From the NCBI GenBank assembly GCA_947463775.1, contig CANHVD010000229.1:1-8362 (forward strand): 8,362 bases of DNA, read 5' to 3'. This stretch comes from Planctomycetaceae bacterium. GTDB taxonomy: Bacteria > Planctomycetota > Planctomycetia > Planctomycetales > Planctomycetaceae. The notes beneath the pieces were generated by a model, which worked only from the letters and a program-made list of their open reading frames with translations, searched no databases and was not told where the DNA came from. The translations under genes and the position numbers were made by a program. Below, one piece after another: positions 1-4,676 of the stretch (positions are counted from its first letter, which is position 1; every line of letters begins with the position of its first letter).

Positions 1-656
1 CGATCTCCCATGACAAGCGACTTCGGAATGCGGGTACAGAGCTGAAAGCATTTATCGAAGTCGCTGATGTGCTGGACGTGCATCGATGCCTCGGCCCGTC
101 GTTTTTGCAATTGCCGCCGGACTTTTCTCCCGGCGAACGCGATGTCCTGGAAGACTTTCTGCGAGCCCTTCCGACGTACATGCCCTGGGCCGTTGAGGTT
201 CGGCACTTCGACTGGTACGACTCTGGTGCTAACGAACTCTGGCTGGATGACCTGCTGCGAGAGCTTCGTATGGACAAAGTTCTGTTTGATAGCCGCTGTC
301 TGTACTCAAAGCCGCCTGCGGATGACGTCGAAAAGGTCTCGCAGAGTCGCAAGCCGAAGACGCCAATTCGACAGACCGTCACTGGTGAACACCCTTTTCT
401 TCGTATTGTTGGTCGGAACAACTTGAACGATGTGACACCGTGGATTGATGAGTGGGCTCCGGTTATCGCCGAGTGGATTCGTCAGGGCCTGAAGCCGTTC
501 ATTTTTACACACGCACCCGACGACAAATTCGCCCCCGAGTTTGCTCGCCGGATGCACAACGCGATTAGGCAGTACGGTGCCATCGTGCCCGAAATGCCTG
601 CCTGGCCCGGAGAGGAAGCGGTGAAGAGTATGCGAAGTCAGAAAACATTGTTCTAA
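1..656 (+). CDS. DUF72 (YecE-like) family protein, 5' end cut by window edge
   Basis: The reading frame is open from base 3 to the TAA at 654-656 and gives 217 residues, so the true start lies upstream; the GTG at 69 is internal. It matches the C-terminal two thirds of the DUF72/YecE family, a TIM-barrel-like fold of unknown biochemical role. Diagnostic stretches are LGPSFLQLPPDFSP, then AVEVRHFDWY (family form: AVE.RH.SW), FLRIVGRN (the place of the family's R.HGR), and near the end FIFTHAPDDKFAPEFARRMH, which corresponds to the family's V.FNND..G.A..NA segment. The acidic and aromatic barrel residues expected there are present, although FTHAPDD is an unusual version of FNNDxxG. The next gene starts 47 bases downstream on the same strand with no hairpin between, so co-transcription is plausible. 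The family is well supported; no specific function can be given. Confidence 0.88.
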   Translation, partial: ISHDKRLRNAGTELKAFIEVADVLDVHRCLGPSFLQLPPDFSPGERDVLEDFLRALPTYMPWAVEVRHFDWYDSGANELWLDDLLRELRMDKVLFDSRCLYSKPPADDVEKVSQSRKPKTPIRQTVTGEHPFLRIVGRNNLNDVTPWIDEWAPVIAEWIRQGLKPFIFTHAPDDKFAPEFARRMHNAIRQYGAIVPEMPAWPGEEAVKSMRSQKTLF

Positions 657-703
657 TTGCTTCGCCAATCCACGACGGCAGTTTTGATGAAGGGCCGGCA
701 CGA

Positions 704-1294
704 ATGCTGACGGAAGAGCAACAGAAGGAGATCGCCGCCACTGATTCTCAGCGTTTGCGATTGAGCATTTTCGCGGTCAGTATGGCGATGGCAATCATCC
801 TTTATTTGATGGGCCAGCCGTTGTGGTGCAAATGTGGCGGTCTGTCCCCGTGGTCCTGGGATATCTGGTCGTCACACAATTCGCAGCACCTTGTGGATCC
901 GTACTTTTTTACGCACGTGCTTCACGGTGTTGTCTTTTGCGGACTATTGTATTGGCTGCCAGGCAGGGTGTCGGAAGCGAGTCGTTTTCTGACGGCAGTC
1001 GTCCTGGAAGCAGGCTGGGAGATTCTGGAGAACTCACCGACCATCATCGAACGCTATCGAGCAGCCACAATCTCCAAAGATTACTTTGGTGATTCGATCA
1101 TGAACTCTGCCGGCGACCTCATTGCCTGTATTGTCGGATACTTGCTGGCTCGCCGCCTGGGTTTTCGCAATTCGATCGTGTTCTTCCTGCTAACCGAGTT
1201 GATTCTTCTGCTTACGATCCGAGATTCGCTGCTGCTGAATGTCCTTATGCTTGTGTGGCCCGTCGAGGCGATCAAGTGGTGGCAGATGGGATGA
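704..1294 (+). CDS. DUF2585 / UPF0314 family integral membrane protein
   Basis: A 196-residue polytopic inner-membrane protein. The ATG at 704 has an AAGGG ribosome site about nine bases upstream. Hydrophobic segments lie near residues 21-41, 69-86, 136-151, 156-171 and 175-187. Conserved family blocks are visible: GQPLWCKCG (37-45, with a Cys-x-Cys pair), SHNSQHLVDPYFFTHVLHG (57-75), EAGWEILENSPTIIERYR (102-119) and GDSIMNSAGDLIA (129-141). These match the DUF2585/UPF0314 pattern, best known from Alphaproteobacteria, in order and spacing, and the length is typical. Several conserved charged residues (His71, His74, Glu102, Glu106, Arg117, Asp130) lie in or next to membrane segments, which hints at a catalytic or metal-binding role, but this is inference; the family has no established function. 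The gene follows the DUF72 gene and converges with the 1420-2310 gene. Confidence 0.85.
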   Translation: MLTEEQQKEIAATDSQRLRLSIFAVSMAMAIILYLMGQPLWCKCGGLSPWSWDIWSSHNSQHLVDPYFFTHVLHGVVFCGLLYWLPGRVSEASRFLTAVVLEAGWEILENSPTIIERYRAATISKDYFGDSIMNSAGDLIACIVGYLLARRLGFRNSIVFFLLTELILLLTIRDSLLLNVLMLVWPVEAIKWWQMG

Positions 1295-1419
1295 ACTGCT
1301 GCAGCTATTCAAAGAGTTTTTATCTGTGTGAAACTTCATTGCTACTTGCACAAGGAGAAAACGCAAACAGCCGATGTCAGCCGGTCAAACTTAGGACAGA
1401 ATCGACCGGCTGTCATGAG
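1295..1419. other. convergent intergenic spacer
   Basis: This 125-base spacer separates two genes that point at each other. Its only clear structure is the inverted repeat at 1378-1412, described separately. No coding potential was found. Confidence 0.6.
1374..1416 (-). terminator. probable terminator hairpin after the secretin-like gene
   Basis: The arms CAGCCGGTC (1378-1386) and GACCGGCTG (1404-1412) form a perfect 9-bp stem with a 17-base loop. One mismatch and three more pairs (ATG/CAT) extend it outward. It begins a few bases after the minus-strand stop at 1420-1422. On that strand the stem is followed by a moderately T-rich run (GTTTGCGTTTTC), so termination of the minus-strand gene is plausible though the tract is broken. 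The plus side has no T tract, so it is a poorer terminator for the DUF2585 gene. Confidence 0.5.
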
Positions 1420-2310
1420 CTATTCAGGAACTGCCTGTCGGCTCACGGTTAAGACAGCAACTGTCCTGATCAGGGGGCTCGGTTGCTTTCGGAAGAAGCC
1501 GGCTCGCTGGATCAGCGATTCGGACAGCTCAGGCTCGGCAGTCGGCTCGGGGGAAATCATGGCCAGGTGAAGCTGTTGTTTTTTCAGAATTCCCGAGAGC
1601 GCCATTGTTGTTACCGTCTGTTCCGGCGGACGTGAAAGAACGTGATCTTCGGTCAGCGGGATTTCATGGCGGTTCGGCAGCGCGTGAAGTTCAATCTGAG
1701 CGTCCGCTTCAATTTCTCCGTCTTCACGACGAGTCGTTCTGACGAAGATGCGAGTTCCTTCGATGGCCGATGATCGATATTGTTTCCCATCCGTACCTTT
1801 GTACAGAAATGGGACTTTCGATTCGTCCTGAACTTGTCCGACCTGTTCACAGAACACTGTGAGCTTTGGAGCCGTGATGACGTTGGACCGGCTGTCTCCC
1901 TGTGCGGCATCAATGAAATCAGCAAGCTGTTGATCAGAAAGCTCAATGAGTGCAGGGCCGCCGGTAATCTCCGGAGCCAGCTTGAGGCGCGTCTCAAACG
2001 ACCGGATTTGCAAAGTCTTTCCAGCGGAATGAGGCTCCCAGCCTTCAAACGGAGGAGCCACGGGCGATTCGTCCAGCTGGATCACAGGCGGATCAAGTAC
2101 TGCCTCTATGATTCGTTCGGATGCTGTCCATAGACGAATCGTGAATGAGAACTGCGGCTGCTCCAAATACACCGCATCATCAGCTTGTTCACTGACGTCG
2201 TTGGTGCTGACGGCGGCCTGGGGAACTGGGAACTGCGTATATCGTCGACTGCTTTGAGCAAACGCGGTGCTGGAGATGAAAAGAAGGACTGCAACGAGGC
2301 AACGGCACAT
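1420..2310 (-). CDS. exported protein with a secretin-like (type II/III secretion) domain
   Basis: I place the start at the ATG at 2310, not at the far end of the open frame (2601). A GGAGA ribosome site sits seven bases upstream, and the first 18 residues (MCRCLVAVLLFISSTAFA) form a good signal peptide with an AFA-QS cleavage site. The longer frame would run through a terminator and the upstream gene. The product is 296 residues. Residues about 101-215 resemble the beta-rich core seen in planctomycete proteins annotated as type II/III secretion system proteins: LSDQQLADFIDAAQ (124-137), SNVITAPKLTVFCEQ (142-156), VPFLYK (166-171) and EGTRIFVRTT (184-193), then an alternating strand EADAQIELHAL. 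A full secretin would be longer, with N-domains and a complete barrel, so this is a short relative, perhaps periplasmic rather than pore-forming. The domain call is by pattern memory and is moderate. It lies downstream of the regulator gene but behind a terminator, so it probably has its own promoter. Confidence 0.6.
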   Translation of the reverse strand: MCRCLVAVLLFISSTAFAQSSRRYTQFPVPQAAVSTNDVSEQADDAVYLEQPQFSFTIRLWTASERIIEAVLDPPVIQLDESPVAPPFEGWEPHSAGKTLQIRSFETRLKLAPEITGGPALIELSDQQLADFIDAAQGDSRSNVITAPKLTVFCEQVGQVQDESKVPFLYKGTDGKQYRSSAIEGTRIFVRTTRREDGEIEADAQIELHALPNRHEIPLTEDHVLSRPPEQTVTTMALSGILKKQQLHLAMISPEPTAEPELSESLIQRAGFFRKQPSPLIRTVAVLTVSRQAVPE

Positions 2311-2317
2311 TGAGATT

Positions 2318-2322
2318 TCTCC
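2318..2322 (-). promoter_or_regulatory. ribosome binding site deciding the start at 2310
   Basis: On the minus strand the sequence reads GGAGA, seven bases, then ATG. This is the best ribosome site in the open frame and is directly followed by a signal peptide, which fixes the start at 2310. Confidence 0.65.
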
Positions 2323-2374
2323 GACCGGGCTGACGGGATTCGGAACGTGACAGTCAGAACTCTGCTGCGCAAAA

Positions 2375-2408
2375 GAAAAGAGCGAGCTTCCGGGGGAAAG
2401 CTCGCCCT
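2375..2408 (-). terminator. intrinsic terminator of the AAA+ regulator gene
   Basis: The arms GCGAGCTT (2382-2389) and AAGCTCGC (2398-2405) form a perfect 8-bp stem around an 8-base loop. On the minus strand the stem is followed by TCTTTTCTTTT, a good uridine tract. It lies about 40 bases after the regulator's stop codon (2447-2449). The plus side also has a short T run after the stem (CCCTTTTC), but no plus-strand gene ends here. Confidence 0.8.
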
Positions 2409-2446
2409 TTTCTGGAGGGGGGAGGTTCTTTTCGTAGTAATTCGTA

Positions 2447-3955
2447 TCAGGCGGCTCGACGCTGTTCTGCAACAATCGCTGCAGGAACAACAGGTCGCTT
2501 GATGTTTGAACCGGGGCCGCCTCGTGGAGGGTAGCCGTATTCTCTGAGTTTCCCGGACAGAGTTCGCAGACCGATCTGCAGAATCTGAGCCGTCTTCTCA
2601 CGGTTGCCGTTGCAGCGAGCGAACGTCGATTCGATCAGCTTGCGTTCCATTTCAGCCAGGGTCATACCGACACACTCGGCACCGTCTTCGATCGTGTCGT
2701 TCTGCAGCCATGGTCGCAGATCTTCAGCACCGATCATTTCCGTGACATCGACAGTGCAGCAGCGTTCAACAACGTTCTGCAGTTCACGAACATTGCCCGG
2801 CCACGGATGGCTTTCGAGAACTCGAATAGCTTCGGCGCTGACCTGTCGCGGCGGGCGACCTTCCTTCAGCGAGATCTGGCTGATGAAGTGTTCGACCAGA
2901 AGAGGGATATCGTTCGTGCGAACTCGCAGTGGTGGCGACTGCAGAGTAATTCCGCTGAGGTGCTGCAGCAGATCATCACGGAACCGGCCTTCCATGGCCA
3001 GTCGATTCAGGTCGCAGTGCGTTGCCGCAATGAACCGAATATTGGGTCCGTCCATCGTTCCGTGAAGTACCGCGGCGGCTCGCTGCTCCAGCAGTTGAGC
3101 CAGTCGTTTCTGGAATGGCAGAGCAACCGTGTCGACATTGTCGAGCAGGATCGAGCCGCCATCACCCATCTTCAGATAGCCGGGGAAGCCATCCGGAGTC
3201 GCATCACCAAAGAGCTGATGTTCCAGAGTTTCTACTGAGTGCAGGCTGCAGTCGATTCGCAGGAACGGCTTGCCAGCTCGGCGACTGCAGCGATGCAGGC
3301 CTTCGGCAATCAGAGTTGTTCCGCTGCCCGGTTCGCCACGAACCAGAACAGTGCGATCATCATCGGCTGCGATGCGGATGGATTCTCGCAGAGACTGCAT
3401 GGCTGGCGTGCTGCCAACCAGATCCATCAGGTTACGATTGAGAAGCTGACGTCGCAGCTTTTCATTTTCGCGGATAAGTTCGCCGCGTTTTAGAGCGTTC
3501 AGCAGAGCTGCGCCGAAGCGAGATGCTGAATATGGGCGTTCCATCACTTCGCATTCGAAGGTTGGAACAGTTTCGCGTCCCCAGCGAGAATCCTCGCCGA
3601 CGATGCAGATGACCTGAGCCGCTTTCGAGTGGCTGCGGATCGCTGCGTTGACTTCCTGAATTCGTGAGACCGTATCCGCATCATCAATAATGCAGCAGGC
3701 AAATTCCTGACGGCTCAAGTGAAACAGCATGGCATCCGGGCTGTCCGTTTCACAAACCTGCATTCCTCGCTTTCGGACGTCGTCGGCAAGCAGCTGACGA
3801 GCTCCTGGTCGAGGAGAGAACACCAGAACCGTGCGGTTTGGTGCTTCTGTAGGTTCGGGAGTTGCTGCCTGTGGAGTTGCAGGTGCAGCGGATGTTGGCT
3901 GGGGGAACCGCAGGATATGCGGCTCATGATGAGCGCCGTTCGGGAACTCGTTCAT
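2447..3955 (-). CDS. atypical enhancer-binding-protein-like AAA+ regulator (degenerate NtrC family)
   Basis: A 502-residue protein with the NtrC-family plan. GAGGA lies five bases before the ATG. Residues 1-40 are a Pro/Ala-rich leader. Residues 41-155 look like a receiver, but the acidic pair is Ser-Pro (LVFSPRP), only the CIIDD aspartates (91-92) stand at the phospho-acceptor strand, and the usual Lys-Pro is Arg-Pro (140-141). Residues 178-400 are a sigma-54-interaction AAA+ domain. Retained are FIAATHCDLNRL (308-319), GRFRDDLL with the arginine-finger region (323-330), PPLRVRTNDIPLL (341-353) and WPGNVRELQN (385-394). Changed are Walker A, GEPGSGTT (207-214, Thr213 for Lys), Walker B, LLDNV (270-274, Asn273 for Glu), and the sigma-54 contact loop, DGFPGY (255-260) for GAFTGA. 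Residues 431-475 are a Fis-type helix-turn-helix (NREKTAQILQIGLRTLSGKL). It should bind DNA, but ATP hydrolysis and sigma-54 activation are doubtful. TyrR and Rhodobacter NtrC are known relatives that lack GAFTGA and work with sigma-70. Targets are unknown. Confidence 0.9.
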   Translation of the reverse strand: MNEFPNGAHHEPHILRFPQPTSAAPATPQAATPEPTEAPNRTVLVFSPRPGARQLLADDVRKRGMQVCETDSPDAMLFHLSRQEFACCIIDDADTVSRIQEVNAAIRSHSKAAQVICIVGEDSRWGRETVPTFECEVMERPYSASRFGAALLNALKRGELIRENEKLRRQLLNRNLMDLVGSTPAMQSLRESIRIAADDDRTVLVRGEPGSGTTLIAEGLHRCSRRAGKPFLRIDCSLHSVETLEHQLFGDATPDGFPGYLKMGDGGSILLDNVDTVALPFQKRLAQLLEQRAAAVLHGTMDGPNIRFIAATHCDLNRLAMEGRFRDDLLQHLSGITLQSPPLRVRTNDIPLLVEHFISQISLKEGRPPRQVSAEAIRVLESHPWPGNVRELQNVVERCCTVDVTEMIGAEDLRPWLQNDTIEDGAECVGMTLAEMERKLIESTFARCNGNREKTAQILQIGLRTLSGKLREYGYPPRGGPGSNIKRPVVPAAIVAEQRRAA

Positions 3956-3974
3956 GATTTCCTCAATCTGAGAT

Positions 3975-4012
3975 CAGAGGGGAGAGACAGAGGGGAGAGC
4001 GACGAGAGGGGA
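3975..4012. repeat. purine-rich short direct repeats near the regulator start
   Basis: CAGAGGGGAGAGA (3975-3987) is followed at once by CAGAGGGGAGAGC (3988-4000), a 13-base tandem pair with one difference. A third copy of the core AGAGGGGA lies at 4005-4012. The array begins 20 bases upstream of the regulator ATG (minus strand), so it is probably transcribed into its leader as a pyrimidine-rich stretch or forms part of its promoter. Confidence 0.7.
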
Positions 4013-4013
4013 C

Positions 4014-4162
4014 TGAATCGTTTCTGAAAATGACTGAATCCGGAAAGTGTGAGGCACCAACCAAAAAGTTCAGAGTCAGAAAACAGCTCAGTGGTCCGGA
4101 GTGAATCCGGAAAGATCGAGAGGAGAATTGAAAGGAGCACTTTGGATTCAGCTGGTGAATCC
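4014..4162. promoter_or_regulatory. cluster of TGAATCC boxes, candidate operator sites
   Basis: TGAATCC occurs at 4035-4041, 4102-4108 and 4156-4162 and, inverted, at 4144-4150 (GGATTCA). A near copy TGAATCG lies at 4014-4020. The 4035 and 4102 copies extend to a shared 13-mer, TGAATCCGGAAAG. The inverted and direct copies at 4144-4162 form a 7-bp dyad around GCTGG, a shape typical of a dimeric DNA-binding protein. The 4014 and 4035 copies are 21 bases apart, two helical turns. The cluster lies 59 to 207 bases upstream of the regulator start, so autoregulation or control by another factor is possible. No known operator is recognised. Confidence 0.4.
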
Positions 4163-4324
4163 TCGTTGAGAGGCCGAGTGATATCGCCGGTCGGCCGAAT
4201 GAGTCAACACGTGTTCTTCATGATTCTGAACAAAACTTTGCTGCATTCAAAAGAAATACTTGTTTTTGGCGTTAGAGGCGATCTGGAGAAACAAGAGCCC
4301 GGCATTTTTTGCCGATCACACGAC

Positions 4325-4381
4325 GATTCGGCAATCGTTGCGGGGCGTGGCCTTTACGTGACGTGCCTAAGTTGCCGAATC
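4325..4381. repeat. 10-bp inverted repeat with 37-base spacer
   Basis: GATTCGGCAA (4325-4334) and TTGCCGAATC (4372-4381) are perfect inverted copies. If transcribed they would close a stem around a GC-rich 37-base loop. Ten bases to the left lies a second small hairpin, CGGCA-TTTTT-TGCCG (4300-4314). On the minus strand an AAGGAGGAG run (4386-4394) directly precedes the right arm. The function is unknown; it could be an RNA structure in a long leader or a protein-binding dyad. Confidence 0.5.
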
Positions 4382-4580
4382 AAGACTCCTCCTTAAACCT
4401 CAGGAAGAATTTCGCAGGGCCGAGGCCATTTGATGAAACGAGTTTCAGCAGCGTGGAGTACTTCTGCAGCTGTCGCACAAAGCTCAATAAAGATTCTTCG
4501 TTTTGAAATACTGAGCTATTGGTGTTGCCGAAGATTTTGTTCGCGTGAAGTTGAAGCGGTTGGCTTCATTGCTATCAACG

Positions 4581-4611
4581 AAAAAAGGGAGCACCAGTGA
4601 CGAATGCTCCC
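4581..4611 (-). terminator. intrinsic terminator of the YHS-like envelope protein gene
   Basis: GGGAGCA (4587-4593) pairs with TGCTCCC (4605-4611) in a perfect 7-bp stem with an 11-base loop. On the minus strand it is followed by six consecutive T residues (A run at 4581-4586). It lies 66 bases beyond the stop codon at 4677-4679. Confidence 0.88.
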
Positions 4612-4676
4612 TGCACGAGGGTTGAATCTATTGAATTCCAGTTCAGATTCTGAAGGAAGGCTCCTTCGCTTCTGCA

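Larger units (their letters stand above)
3956..4676. other. 721-base non-coding region upstream of the regulator gene
   Basis: I find no convincing gene here on either strand. It holds the 5' side of the regulator gene (minus), three purine-rich repeats (3975-4012), a cluster of TGAATCC boxes (4014-4162), several short inverted repeats (GGCCGA/TCGGCC at 4172-4196, CGGCA/TGCCG at 4300-4314, the 10-bp pair at 4325-4381, TGAAGC/GCTTCA at 4552-4568) and the terminator of the YHS gene (4581-4611). A weak promoter-like pair on the minus strand (TTGAAT, 16 bases, CAGAAT; about 4224-4251) could serve the regulator gene, but each box matches consensus at only four of six positions. The length and amount of symmetry are more than a simple promoter needs. 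Confidence 0.55.

Noticed and set aside
2311..2601. 97-codon upstream extension of the secretin-like reading frame
   Set aside because: It crosses a strong terminator and overlaps the 3' end of the regulator gene in another frame; the ATG at 2310 has a ribosome site and signal peptide.
4049..4396. Plus-strand 115-residue open frame in the long intergenic region
   Set aside because: No ribosome site, Ser/Arg-rich composition, no recognisable motif, and it runs across the repeat boxes and inverted repeats.
4434..4447. TGAAAC-GA-GTTTCA dyad, which resembles part of a CRISPR-type repeat
   Set aside because: It occurs once, with no further copies or spacers in the window.
4383..4565. Minus-strand open frame of 61 codons (includes LLSFVRQLQKYSTLLKLV)
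   Set aside because: The composition is protein-like, but there is no ATG or GTG near its start and no ribosome site for the internal TTG; a frame this long is expected by chance in 720 bases. A remnant gene cannot be excluded.
4433..4600. Plus-strand 55-residue ORF (starts MKRVSAAWS) with GAGG eight bases upstream
   Set aside because: It runs into the minus-strand terminator hairpin, its composition (clustered Trp, Cys, Arg, Ser) does not look like a folded protein, and no neighbour supports it.
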